NCBI GenBank assembly: GCA_029449245.1
Contig: JANATF010000012.1
Span: 1,364,001-1,428,000, forward strand
Reading direction: 5' to 3'
Length of the DNA stretch: 64,000 bases
Source: Mortierella alpina
Taxonomy: Eukaryota > Mortierellomycota > Mortierellomycetes > Mortierellales > Mortierellaceae
The notes below the pieces were generated by a model. The model saw only the letters and a list, made by a program, of their open reading frames with translations. It was not told where the DNA came from and searched no databases. Below, one piece after another: positions 47,674 through 62,401 of the stretch; the first letter of the stretch is position 1; each line of letters opens with the position of its first letter. The position numbers and the translations under genes are program-made.

Positions 47674-48035
47674 CGCTGTGTGTCGCTGTGTGTCGCTCTG
47701 CTGCTCTGGCTGCGTGTGTGTGCCTGGGCGAGTGTGAGAGGAGAGTGTGTGCGTGGCCACTTGCTTGCTGGGTATCGGGCGATGGATGAAGCGCGAGAGG
47801 ATGGAATGGAGGAAACGAAAGGACGATGGCGCTGCGAAGAGGGCGTGGGGGTTCTTTTATATCAGTGGCGATTTTAATTTTATTATGAGGGAAGTCGACT
47901 TCATTCCTCTTCTGCTCTCTCCCTCTCTCTCTCCCTTTCTCTCTCTGTCTCGCTCACGCTCGTTTCTCTTCTCGTCTCGTTGCTTTCCTTCCTCGTGCAC
48001 TCCTTCCAACCGCATTCGTCCTTTGTTCATACCCA
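47674..48035. promoter_or_regulatory. Bidirectional promoter between COG7 and the SDR gene
   Basis: These 362 bases lie between two divergent starts. A C/T-rich tract (47905-48000) precedes the SDR start. GTGTCGCTGTGT repeats (47676-47700) lie on the COG7 side. No TATA box is seen. Confidence 0.55.
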
Positions 48036-49061
48036 ATGGCAACAGCTGCAGGGCTCGCTGCTGCAGTGGCACTCCCATTCCTCATCACCTCGCTCATCTC
48101 CAAAGCAACTGCATCCGCAAGGACAGCGCGCATCCCACAGCACAAGGAACGCGTCGTGATCATCGGGGCCAGCTCAGGCATCGGCTCGGAACTCGCCCGC
48201 ATCTACGCCAAACGGCACGCACACATCATTCTGGTCGCCCGCAGGATCCAGCTTCTTGAAGACCTAGTCAAGGAGCTCGCTCCATTAGCTGGTTCCATCC
48301 ACGCACTTCGAGGCGACGTGACCCTCCCCGACGACGTCAAACACATCACCATCGAGTCTCTCCGGCTTCTTCAGGGCGGCGTCGACACTTTGATCCTCTG
48401 TGCAGGCATCATTTCTGTCCTCCCGTTCGAGGAACTCGCAGGAATTGATTCTGTAGCACCACCAGCCTCGTCCGAATCATCCACGCCTGGCCATGAATAC
48501 GACCACTTGATGCCGACCGACGCTACAGCAGCATTCAATGCCGCCGCGCGGATAATGAACGTGAACTATTACGCGCCTTTCAACCTCACCACCCACTTCC
48601 TGCCTGCCCTGACTAGGACAAGTGCGGCGGGCAATCTCATCGTGGTCTCTTCCATGGCTGGTAAACTAGGAGCCCCCACGCGGTCAATCTATTGTGCCAG
48701 TAAGCATGCTGTCCAGGGATTCTTTGACGCGCTGAGCATGGAAGTCGAACGGACAGGCGTTCATGTCGGGATCGTGTCCCCTGGTACAGTCGAAACGGAT
48801 CTTCGAAAGTCAGCGGTGGATCTTCCCAAACAAGAGGAGAATTTATCAGCATCATCTGCCTCAGCTCAGCCAAAGAAAGTTGCAGGCACCAAGAAGGGTG
48901 CGATGTCCGCCAAAGCCTGTGCTGAGGGTATAGTCAAAGCGTCGGATCTGCGCCTACACGACGTAATCATGCCCTGGTTCTACCATGTCAGCCTTGCTCT
49001 CCATATCATCAGCCCTCGGCTCGTTCGATGGCTAGCCAAGAAGAAATACGGATATTTATAA
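48036..49061 (+). CDS. Short-chain dehydrogenase/reductase, membrane-anchored
   Basis: This is a single-exon gene of 341 aa. The Rossmann cofactor motif GASSGIG is at residues 44-50, an NAG-type CAG at 122-124, catalytic Ser at about 205, and YCASK at 219-223 (Tyr219, Lys223). The first 25 residues are hydrophobic (LAAAVALPFLITSLI), and the C-terminal region after HDVIMPWFYHVSLALHIISP is also hydrophobic, ending KKKYGYL. This suggests an ER or lipid-droplet membrane enzyme like the DHRS7/11-beta-HSD group. A low-complexity insert at about 255-285 separates the catalytic core from the tail. An acidic cofactor-binding position is not evident (VARR follows strand 2), which favours NADP(H). Substrate unknown; lipid, steroid or retinoid-like alcohols are possible. 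Confidence 0.92.
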   Translation: MATAAGLAAAVALPFLITSLISKATASARTARIPQHKERVVIIGASSGIGSELARIYAKRHAHIILVARRIQLLEDLVKELAPLAGSIHALRGDVTLPDDVKHITIESLRLLQGGVDTLILCAGIISVLPFEELAGIDSVAPPASSESSTPGHEYDHLMPTDATAAFNAAARIMNVNYYAPFNLTTHFLPALTRTSAAGNLIVVSSMAGKLGAPTRSIYCASKHAVQGFFDALSMEVERTGVHVGIVSPGTVETDLRKSAVDLPKQEENLSASSASAQPKKVAGTKKGAMSAKACAEGIVKASDLRLHDVIMPWFYHVSLALHIISPRLVRWLAKKKYGYL

Positions 49062-49260
49062 AAACAAAATACAAGGCACGATTAACCATCCATGTGCACA
49101 CTGGCATTGCATGCGCGTTTTTTTTTGAATGATATGGCAAACGACATGTGAGAGAGCGGTTGAGCATCCAGTTTGGTAAAAACAAGGTTAAGGTACTGGG
49201 TACGACGATCCTTTTTTTTTTTTTTTTTTTTTTGCCATCTGTGGCCACTAATACTACTTA

Positions 49261-52147
49261 CTACCACAGCTCACACTTCTTTTCAGGATTCATGGGAGAT
49301 CCAAGTGAACAATTAAACGCCCTAGCAAACTCGGGTGAGTTCTGGAGTACGCCGTTGGTTCGCCATTGGTCAGGACTATGCGCACCAGACACTGCCTGCA
49401 CGTACAGTTGCTTTGGCTGTTGTTTTAGGCACCAGAAACGCGCGTAGGATATGAAGAACAGTTTCTCGGCAGTGTAATCCTCGAGACCATATAGCTTGAA
49501 GTTCCTTCAAGATTCAATGGGCCAAGAACAATAAAAAAAAAAATGGATGGTTAGGTCTGAAATAGATGAGCGAGGACGGCCAAAAAAACAGAACCGGAGT
49601 AGTACCTCTTTTTCTCTTCATCAGCATCATTTCGCGCCTTCCAGGTCTTGTACGATAGTCTCAACCCACCATTGTCCGCAATGTTCTCACGCTTCGTGCC
49701 CTCTCCGCTGATGTTGTACATCTGGCCATTGAGGCCTCGAATCGTATACCTGTTGTACTGATCAACAAAGCACTCGGCCTTGGCTGCAAAGGCCTGCTCC
49801 GTTCCGTTGGTCCACCACTATGTAATCGCAAATGTCGGTTGAAGCAAGAGCATTAGTCATTAAAGAAATTTACCGCCTCCATGCAGTATGTATAGAGCAC
49901 CCGCCTCTTACATTGATCTTGCGACCCGTCTTGTCAAAATGACGCCCTGATTCACCAAAACCGTGCTATCCGCGTAAGGGTCATACACAGGCGCAGGCTT
50001 GTTGTCAGATGCATACCGCTCATCGAAAGAAAAAGTGTTAAACACAAGTTCAAGTACTCAGGCCAGGATCCTTACCACGATTTCATGGCCAATGCTCGAC
50101 CCAATCCCTCCGTAATGGATATACTCTGGATAGTCTTGGTGAAAAAATGGAGGCTGCGAGATCCCTGCCGGGAATTGGATCTTATTCGCGGACAAGTCAT
50201 AAAACACATTCACTGTCTGTGGAGGTAGGTCCAAACTCTTTCGGTTCACCGCCTCGTTCAGCCCTTGAAACATTCTCTTCGCTTGCCAGGTCCTATATCT
50301 CATCCTGTTCTGAAAATACTCTCCAGGATGCACTTGATAATCCTTGTAGTACTGCTGCAGCGACTGTGCAGACTCGACGTTAGGTGATTCTGTAGAGAAT
50401 CCAATCAAGGCGGTCATTGCTTCGATCTTCTCGCGAGCAGCCATCTGAGTCGAGTGATCGAGCCATTGCAAGGTGCTCAAGTCGCTGCGAAACCTCGATC
50501 GAAGCGATTCGAACATGTCAGTGACGATGGCCTTGCTGTTGCGACCGTAGTGATTCTGGACGAAATAGTACCCTAGCATATGGCCCAGATGCCCGTCGAC
50601 GATGCTGGCGCAGATCTCCCATCGCTTTTTTCCTGCACTTTCGGGGACTTCAGAGATAAAGTCATAAAGATCATGCAAGGGTCTGTAATATTGTGGTGCA
50701 AGACTGAAAGACAGGTGCCGGATCACCTGCCAGACAAAATAGTTTTGCAGACTCCTAGGACTCGTACTTTGGAGCACAGTCTCGAGTTGTTCCTGGTATT
50801 CCGTGGAAAGGACGGAGATGGGCCGCGAGCTGTCGATGCCCGGAGGGAGGGTATTGATCAGGACCGCAGGCCAGTCGATGGAGGGTGTCAGTTTCGAGAG
50901 TTTCTCCACAGATAGCGGCGTGTGGATATTTGCAGGATCCTTCCAAAACGACGATGCTGTGCCTGCCAACAGCAGCTCTGACTCGAACTCGACCACGTCT
51001 CGTGCTATCTCTCTCCATTTAGTGGGTACAGCAATGATTGTAGAGTTTGTGCATGTAGCGGGAGACGAGGTATCCATGATGAGATGGAGCATGTTGCCGA
51101 CTGTGTACTCGTACAATCCGACAACCATATGGTCTTGATATAAGTGTCCGGGTAGGGTTGGACCACCTTCGGACAACAGGAGCGCTTTTCTGGAGGGGTC
51201 CCTCAGGTCTGTGGTCACCGAGATTGAGTTCATGCTCGGAAGACCCAGTCGGTTAAAGTATGCCAGTGCATGTGCGAGCGCTGTCTTATTGAGCGGGAGT
51301 TGAGAGGCCGCCTGGTCGCTCACTGTGGCCTCCAGACTGGAACGGGGGCTCGCCGAGGAGCTGACAAAGGCGCTGTCAGGTACCGGGAAGATCTGCAGCA
51401 ACCTTTGAACTTGTTTCAAAAGTGGATCACGTCCCCGATTCGCCAGTTGGTTCTCGTCCATGCAGCTTGTGTAGAGGTCACGGATCTTTCGCAAGTTTTC
51501 TAGGGCAGGAGAATCGTTGGCGTCGCCGGTTAACGGAGCCGCAAGAGTGGCCATATTGGGGTCCATGATGGAGAGTAAGGCTCGCTAACGAATGCCATCA
51601 TAAGAGATAATCAGCTCGGTCAAATATTTGTTTTTGAACCATGTCAAGTCAAAGCCAATTAGGGTCGGCGTTGTTTACTACATGCCTTGTTGCGATCGGC
51701 AATCAAAGTGATATGATTTGTAGAAAGTTTGCCTGCGGGAATATGTTCTCTCTCCTCGAATCCACCGCCTAGAAGAAGGAAGGCGAGGTTGAGGATTTAA
51801 CAGTAGGACAATGACATGACTCTGAGTGCTGCCGCCATACCTTCTCCAGCATGACAAATGCGGTATTAGATGCTTACAGACGTAATCATTGAAGTTTGCG
51901 CACGGATCAACATTGACGTCCATGTCACTCAAGATGCTCTCTGCTATGTCAAGGCACTCTTCTGATCTGCAGACGGGCTGTTTGGATGAGGAACCAAGAG
52001 ATAAGTAATGGTTCTTTAGTTGATCAAAGAGAGCAGATGCAGCTTGATTCAAAAGCTTACGATACTGCTGGGGCTGAGAGGTACAGCGCATGTTAAATGG
52101 AGGGCCAAGCCGATTGCAAGGAGTGAGTATATTTTGCGCACAAGCAT
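49261..52147 (-). CDS. Secreted M13 (neprilysin-type) zinc metalloprotease
   Basis: This enzyme cleaves small extracellular peptides on the amino side of hydrophobic residues in known family members. Seven exons, 52061-52147, 51878-51977, 51682-51768, 50076-51580, 49912-49965, 49606-49817 and 49261-49504, give 762 aa. Residues 1-24 are a signal peptide or anchor (MLVRKIYSLLAIGLALHLTC). Conserved Cys blocks follow (PVCRSEECLDIA, VDPCANFNDYVCGGF). The zinc site HEIVH (about 590-594) is created exactly by the splice between exons 4 and 5, and gives HEIVHGFGESGRHFD. ENIADNGG (about 655-662) supplies the third ligand, and the C-terminus CELW matches the family C-x-x-W end. All catalytic residues are present. 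A TATA box lies 64 bases before the ATG. Confidence 0.93.
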
Positions 52148-52210
52148 GATGCTTCGGTTGTCAACGTTGGGTAAAGTAAATTGAAATGACCTTGACTTTC
52201 CATCTCTCGG

Positions 52211-52218
52211 TATATATA
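52211..52218 (-). promoter_or_regulatory. TATA box of the M13 protease gene
   Basis: TATATATA lies 64 bases upstream of the chosen ATG at 52147. It falls inside the coding-like upstream reading frame described separately, which argues that the two belong to different transcripts. Confidence 0.55.
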
Positions 52219-52664
52219 CAACTGCTTTGCTTCCTTTGTAAAGCAAATCAGCCCAAAGTTTCTCATATTCCTCAAGACCCACTTTTTGAAGCAAGACGGC
52301 ATCAAGACTATTGTATCCACCAAAAGAGAAGGATGGCTTGTTGAACGATGTTTCGCGCCGTAGAACTTGATGGTGCAGTTTATCTTGCTCCACATTCTTC
52401 CGGGCTTCCATCTCGAAGTAGCGGCGCGTGCGCAGGTCTAGATCATCTTTGGGATAGCGACTGTGCTACAAAGAATAATCGATGGCCACGAGTACCGTGG
52501 TGCATGTATGTAGGACTCAATCAATGCGGTTTTCCATAGACGCGAGGGTGGTTCACGCCGAATCGGAATAAAAAACATGTGCCATTGAAATTAGCATGAA
52601 CTCTCCTAGCGTTTTGTAGGTAGCCAATTCTGATCGTCCTCATTGAGGTTTTTAGAACCTGCAT
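52219..52664 (-). other. Unexplained coding-like exons upstream of the M13 protease
   Basis: A possible exon at 52557-52664 begins ATG and encodes MQVLKTSMRTIRIGYLQNAR..., with the look of a mitochondrial presequence, and ends at a GTGAAC donor. After a 91-nt gap ending TTTGTAG, a second exon from 52465 encodes HSRYPKDDLDLRTRRYFEME, then a Lys/Glu-rich helix and GGYNSLDAVLLQKVGLEEYE. This second frame stays open, without a stop, into the M13 start codon. It could be a separate small gene whose last exon I cannot place, or an alternative cytoplasmic N-terminus that would make the protease a type II membrane protein. I do not recognise a family. Confidence 0.35.
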
Positions 52665-52863
52665 GACCAGCAGACCCTTAGCATACGATTGCACCATCTG
52701 TATGTGCTCGACCTGTCAGTTCGACACGTCGAGGAGCCTTGGGCTGAAGTTCCTCGAAGGCCATCCAAATCATGTGATTTATGCTATACGTCTCCTGTGC
52801 CAACACCCTCAGTCCGTGCTCCATCCCTTCCACAGGACTCAACTTCCACCCGCCAAAAAACGC

Positions 52864-55680
52864 ATGGCGAGCACGAACGCGAACCCATTGAGTGCCAAGC
52901 TCACGAAGCTCCTCACCTCGTCTCTGGATGACCCCAAGCTCAGGACATCGCTTTCGGCTCTCTCGGAATTCTACTCGGTCAATGCCATCAACTCGCGACA
53001 CAACCTCAGAGGCGACATTGAACGGCGGGGAACAGAAGTCAACTACGAGTTCCTGAGAGAGCTCGAAAAGGTCAACATCGTAAGTGCGAGGTGCACTATG
53101 AAAGAGCCACATTGTCAAAGGGCCTTCAGGGTTTTTGCGATGGTTGTATCCGTGGGGCGAAAGCAGTGGTTCAAAAGTTGACAGCTTCTCATCTCAACCA
53201 TCCAACAACGTTTACTTGTTTGGTGGTCCAATGTAGCAATTCTTGGAACTGGAAGCAGAGATGAACTCGATGAACTCGCTCTGCCAAGAGATGCAGGACA
53301 GACTCAACTTAGCAAACGAAAAAACAGCGACGTTGCTGGAGCAAACCGATGCTTTACGGGAACAAAGGTAACGCTGGAATGTAGTCTAGTCTGTTGAGAC
53401 GCCAGCTTTGATGCTTTCAACGTGTCTTTTACTGACATCTAACGTGCCTTTACTCTCACGGCGGACACTCTATTCAATAGCAATGTATGCATGGTCAGGC
53501 AAACTATCATGGAGGCTTTCTTGGATCGCTTCACGTTGTCAGAGTCTGAGATTACGATCTTGTGTTCAACTGCCATGGATGTAACGCCTTCTTTCTTTGA
53601 CGCCCTCGAGCACCTGGAAAACATTCACGCTGATTGTAACGCCCTGTTGATTACGGAGCACCAGCGGGCAGGGTAAAGCCATTGTCCGTCAGCGAAAGAA
53701 ACGGAGCTCTTGTGCATGGCTGCCGAAGCTAACAATGTTTTACAACGGATATCTATAGATTGGAAATCATGGACTCAATGAGGACATATAGAAGTATTTC
53801 GTACGACAAGTTGTATCGCTGGATGCAGAGTGAATGCAGAACCATGAGTCGACCTGACGGGATGATGGAGGTTCGAGAGGTTACAAAGAAAGCGATCCAG
53901 GCACTGAAACAGGACGATCCCTTTTTCAGGTGGGTAGCACAATTTACGTAAAACTTCGATCCGTGGAAAGTGGAGCCGTTCGACTGACAATGGTTCTATA
54001 GGTCTATTCTGGAGGAACTAGTTCATGTGCGTCGGAATGCTATCCTCCGAGCATTCATTGACGCTCTCACTAGAGGTGGTCCTGGCGGAACACCCCGACC
54101 CATCGAACTGCATGCGCACGATCCGTTACGTTACATTGGCGACATGCTGGCATGGTTGCATCAGACAGTGGCAAGCGAACGGGAGTTCTTGGAAAGTCTC
54201 TTAAATAGCGAGAGACGAACTCGGGACCGCGGACAAACGGAGGTCAAGTTGCCAAAGGCGAGCCCGCTCCGGCTTGTCGAAAACGATGTCTCTGATGCTG
54301 ATATCGTGGACTCGCTCCTGGATAAGAACTTGGAAGGCACCTCGAGACCCTTGAAGGTACCGTGAGGATAGAGTCCGCTTGATAACACGCCATATGTCTG
54401 ACAAGATACACGGTAGTGGATCTACCTAGCATGGACACTAACCTTATTATATCATCATCACCTGGTAGTCTCGCGTGGAGCAGGTTCTCATCTCCCAAGC
54501 TAACGCCATTACAGCCTTCAAAATTTCGAACTTGATCAAGTTTTATTTGGCGACCATCGAGAGAGCCATTGGACCCGAGGCCTCGCTATCCAAGACTTTG
54601 CACGAGATCTCAGAGTCTTCCATGCAGGTGTTCTTTGAGGCCGTGGGCAAAAAGTCGGCGGAACTATTACGCAGGCCAGATGTCCCCGCACCGGACCTTG
54701 GACCGACTCCCTCAATGAAGGAAACCGTGTCGCAGCTGAAGGAGATCATGAAGTCGTTCGACACGTCCTTTGTCCAGATCGATGAAGGAAATCAAGACTT
54801 TGCCCCGATTTTGAGCGCTGTCATTGATCCCCTATTCCAGATGTGTGAAATTGGTGCGGCAAATCTGAGCGCATTCAATAGAGCGGTCTACATGATGAAT
54901 TGTTTGCATTACGTTCAGGTAAGGGAGTCAGTCGAGCCTGTGTACACCGGTGCAGAGGCATTGGGACCTGGATTCACCACAAACTGACATGCTTCTCTGT
55001 ACACGGTCAAAACCAGTCCGCTCTTGTATACCCGTTTACAAAGCACAAGGTCGAGAGTCTCGAGAAGCAGGTTCAGGAATACGTCGACATCGTCATTGAT
55101 GAGCAGGTAGGTGTCGAGGCTTGCTTTACGATCCCAAGAATTTGAGGCGGAAAACTGTCAACAGGGAGCTCATCATTCCTGCGATCTCTTCTTTTAGCAT
55201 ATGGTGTTGCTGAAGCAGTCGGGAATTGCGCCGCTTATTCAGGCTCTGGAGACCAAGGACGACAAGGTAAGGCTCGATCATTGTGAAGCATTGAACACCT
55301 GCTAGCTTGATGCAATTGCCATAACTCAACAACTGATCGCCATGATCCGGTCCGTTTTTTTTTCACTGACCAATGTATCGTATATCTTATAGACACCACT
55401 ATCGCAGGTTCCCAACATGGACTCTGCATCAATATCGGCTGTTCTGTCGCGACTGGATCACTTCCTGGGATCCGTCAACTTGGATTTGACGTCGTGGCTC
55501 TCCAAGATTGTGTCGTCCAGACTGGCCAAGGCGATCAGCTCGCAGAACGTCAAGCTGTTTGTGGACGCCTATCGACGACTCTGTGAGGCGATTGAAGACC
55601 CCAAGAACAAGTACGAGTTCCCTGCCACGATCCTCGTGCGCACAGCAGACGAAGTCGAGATGCTGCTGGTGGAGGATTGA
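52864..55680 (+). CDS. COG6: Conserved oligomeric Golgi complex subunit 6
   Basis: This is a lobe B subunit of the COG tether, partner of Cog5, 7 and 8 on Golgi membranes. Nine exons, 52864-53079, 53237-53367, 53481-53672, 53759-53929, 54002-54356, 54469-54918, 55017-55106, 55198-55266 and 55393-55680, give 653 aa, matching the animal protein (657). The N-terminal block [20 protein letters not shown] is strongly conserved in the family. A coiled coil follows ([20 protein letters not shown] onward), then the [20 protein letters not shown] block diagnostic of COG6. The C-terminus ends in a helical region ([20 protein letters not shown]). All junctions keep frame. It is transcribed away from the M13 gene, about 5 kb from COG7. 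Confidence 0.95.
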
Positions 55681-55984
55681 TCTTAAAGACGAGTAGACCA
55701 GACAGCAAAAAAAAAAAGAAAAAAAAAAGGTGACTGCCGGATGTGGAGTGGCTGCAATTTGTTTTGGCTAGGCCAAGTACAGCAAAGAACACCGAGCAAG
55801 TTTGGCACACCTTCGTTCATTCGTTCTCCCTTGCTTCTCGTTTCCTTCAAGTTCATCGACCCCCATCTACTCTCTGGCCTTGTGCATTCGTCTTTCGCTT
55901 CGACTACAGGATACGGCTATAGCAGAGACTTCCATTCCACGCTCAATAGCCACATTCATTACTCCTTACACACCCTAGCTCTCA
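55681..55984 (+). other. Intergenic region between COG6 and RPC31
   Basis: There is no gene. A-rich stretch 55709-55728 follows the COG6 stop. The remainder is the 5' flank of RPC31. Confidence 0.55.
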
Positions 55985-57346
55985 ATGTCTCGTGGTGGAG
56001 GACGCGGTGGAGGACGTGGAGGCGGGAGGGGTCGAGGAGGACCTGGTATACCCATGTTTGGACCCGATGCCATCCAGGCGACATTCAAGAACCCAGGAGA
56101 GATCTACCCTGTACGCCAAAAACAGCTTTTATCCTGTACAGGACCTCTGTTGGCTCTAATTTGGCATTTGGATCTGATTATCAGGCTACTCAACAACTCT
56201 TTCTCTTTTCCATTTCTGTATGGGCTATCCATTAGGACGCTTCCATGCCAGTAGCAAGGCCACCGACGGACGAAGAGAGTGAGATGTACTTGGCAATGAG
56301 GGAACTGCAGGAAACGATATACTCAGGACCCTACTACCTAACAGAACCTAAGAAGGCTAGCAGTATGTGGGGAACACCATCCATGAACATATTCGTTTGA
56401 TCTGACAGTGGCCGAAAGAGCTCCGGATATTCACTCTTTCCCTTCATTTCGCGCATACTTAATCGCTCCATAGCTATTACGAGATACACGGATCGGTACC
56501 ATCAGGATAAGTCTGCAACGAGGCCAAAGCTTCATTCCGTCAAATCCAGTATGTAGTTCTCGATACGCGCCACCGTATCTCAGCCCTATGGGAGGGAGGG
56601 AGGGAGGGGGGGTTAGATTGGACGAAAAGGACTCGACTTTGCGCGACCTACTCTCATTCTCTACACCCACCAAAAACTCCCGCGCCAACATTTTGACTGC
56701 GGTGCAAACTCGGGCTTTTTCTATCACGCTCAGCACTCAAATCCAGGAACCATTTGAACTCACCAGAGGTTTTACATCATTTGGTTGGAACTTTTACTTG
56801 ATAGGCAAAGCATTCTTTCCAGACGAGCTCCATTCCATTCTGGATCCCAAGGTCGTCAGGAGTAAGTTTTCTCTTTGCTGTCATCCTTTTGCAACTCTAC
56901 ATCTGCATCCATATGTATATTGTGGTAAGATAAAAAAAAAAAAGACGCGCATCTAATCGTAAAATTACCCGTCTCTAGAACGCAAAACGGTCAGGCAAAA
57001 TTTCGATCTCAGTAAACTGGGCGAGAACGAGGATGACGATGAGGATGAGATTGATCCCGAGACAGGATTGCCCAAGAAGAACGTACGTGATCGTGGTGGA
57101 CTTTTTTGTTGGATACTTTCAGCTGTCCATAAAGTGTTGTGCTCGCGTGTATCCAATATTGACTCTCTCCGCCCTCTCCTCCACTTTCATCCTTTTTTTT
57201 AACAGGTTGATGGCGACGAGGAGTACGACGAGGAAGAGATGGACGAGGACGAGGACGAGGAAGGAAACGATTATGGCGAAAACCACTTTGACAATGGAGA
57301 AGGAGACGACGACGATGGTGACGACGACGGAGGCGGAGATTACTAA
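55985..57346 (+). CDS. RPC31: RNA polymerase III subunit Rpc31 (RPC7/POLR3G family)
   Basis: This is a subunit of the Pol III-specific Rpc82-34-31 trimer needed for initiation at tRNA and 5S genes. Six exons, 55985-56110, 56236-56362, 56474-56548, 56805-56861, 56979-57082 and 57206-57346, give 209 aa, close to yeast (251) and human (223). The N-terminus is a GRGG repeat (SRGGGRGGGRGG...). The middle has PVARPPTDEESEMYLAMREL, RYTDRYHQDK and FFPDELHSILDP, which match the family's proline-rich and DRY regions. The last 60 residues are an Asp/Glu tract (EMDEDEDEEGNDYGEN), the family acidic tail. The third-exon acceptor was chosen at CCATAG (56473), because an earlier CTGACAG leads to a stop. Confidence 0.85.
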
Positions 57347-57556
57347 GCACCGTAGTTTCCTACCCACACTGGACAAAAGAAAAGAAAAAAGAAAACCACG
57401 TCCTACAGCTTCACTCTTGCATATTTTTTTTAACCATCTTTGAAAAATAATAATCGACACAAAGAATTCAGAAAATGTATGCAGGAGAGTTTGTAATGGT
57501 GGTTCTATGTCGTGTGCGTGTGTGGGTGTGTGTATATGTGTGTTTTGGGTCTACAT

Positions 57557-61388
<3,832 letters not shown>

Positions 61389-62401
61389 GGAGGGAGCGAG
61401 GGAGGAGGACGAAGGAAGGAAACAGGGACGACGGGAATTGAGAGGACGGAAGCGAATGAGGTCGGAGATCAGGAGAAAAGTCCAACGCGGAAAGACAGAG
61501 AGCATAAATCATCATTTTCAGCTGGGCAGTCACCTTGTGCGTTGTGTGGGTCTGGGGCGGCGCATCCATTGGCAACTGGGGGCAAAAAAGGTACCGCTGT
61601 ACGATGCAAACATTGACCGTTCAGACTGAAGTCTGGGTAGGGCATATGGTCTGGCAGGACGCTGTTGTCGCTGTCCTAGAATGAAAAAAAGTATCACACT
61701 CTTCGACGCAAAAAGTGACCGCACGACTGAAGTCTGAGGAGGGCAGATGGTCTGGCAGGACACTGTTGTTGCCAAGCGGTGTCCTGTCCCAGCATGTGCC
61801 CTGGCCAGGTACGATGGCGTCCATAGCCATGCCTGTCCAGGACAACATGCTGACCCCACCAGCTGGGCGTGGCCATACCACCTCCACGCTCAGCCAGCAA
61901 GTGAGCCACTGTTCCATCTCAACTTGACGCTTCCGTCAAGCCCTATGGTCGTTGTTAATGTTAAGTAGACGACCCCTAGTATATATAGTGGGTTTTCAAT
62001 TGCAGGAATGATTTATGGGCCCATCCCTGACCTTTGTGTTCAAAATGAGTGCAAGACATTTGCGCATGCATGTCCATCCGCTGGTCTGTTGCATGGTGGC
62101 ACAGTGCAATGGTACAGTAGTTGCTTAGTGCGAGAAAAGGCGGTCACTGGAGGGTCTTACTCACTATACTACGCCCATCCTCGTTCATTTACCACATTAC
62201 ATCAGTACACGAAAGGCAAGAGTCTTCAAGTGCCTAAGCCAGTGGAACGGGCTAGCATTTTGTTTTTTAATTATTCTTTGACGACCTTGGTTTGTGCGCA
62301 CACACTAGGGCACGAAGGCGGAGGGAAGGGGTAAAAGTACAGGGTAGGGCAGGAAGAACACAATAGCGAACAGAATGACGAACAGTCGCAAAACAACTCA
62401 C
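61389..62401. other. Intergenic region upstream of AlaRS and downstream of the UNC93-like gene
   Basis: This contains the AlaRS 5' region, a 101-bp-spaced direct repeat (separate entry), and an isolated TATATATAG at 61980-61988. The TATA element is followed by a 108-codon plus-strand ORF (62008-62334; begins MIYGPIPDLCVQNECKTFAH). The ORF has no family I can name and its start is only 20 bases from the TATA element, so it is not called as a gene. Confidence 0.4.
61605..61776 (+). repeat. Imperfect direct repeat, about 71 bp at 101-bp spacing
   Basis: Copy 1 (about 61605-61675) and copy 2 (about 61706-61776) share GACTGAAGTCTG, then GAGGGCA/TAGGGCA, ATGGTCTGGCAGGAC and CTGTTGT, at a constant offset of 101 bases. 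About 80 percent of positions agree. The repeats lie upstream of the AlaRS start, separated by a short poly-A tract (61683-61689). Confidence 0.75.

Noticed and set aside
51978-52060. Reading the M13 gene through this segment (frame QQYRKLLNQAASALFDQ...)
   Set aside because: The segment is open but has a strong GTAAGC donor, CTAA branch-like site and AACAG acceptor. Removing it places the signal peptide next to the family block VCRSEECL.
62008-62334. 108-codon ORF after an isolated TATA element, with faint Kazal-like Cys spacing
   Set aside because: The start is too close to the TATA element, the Cys pattern is incomplete, there is no signal peptide, and codon quality falls off after about 30 residues.
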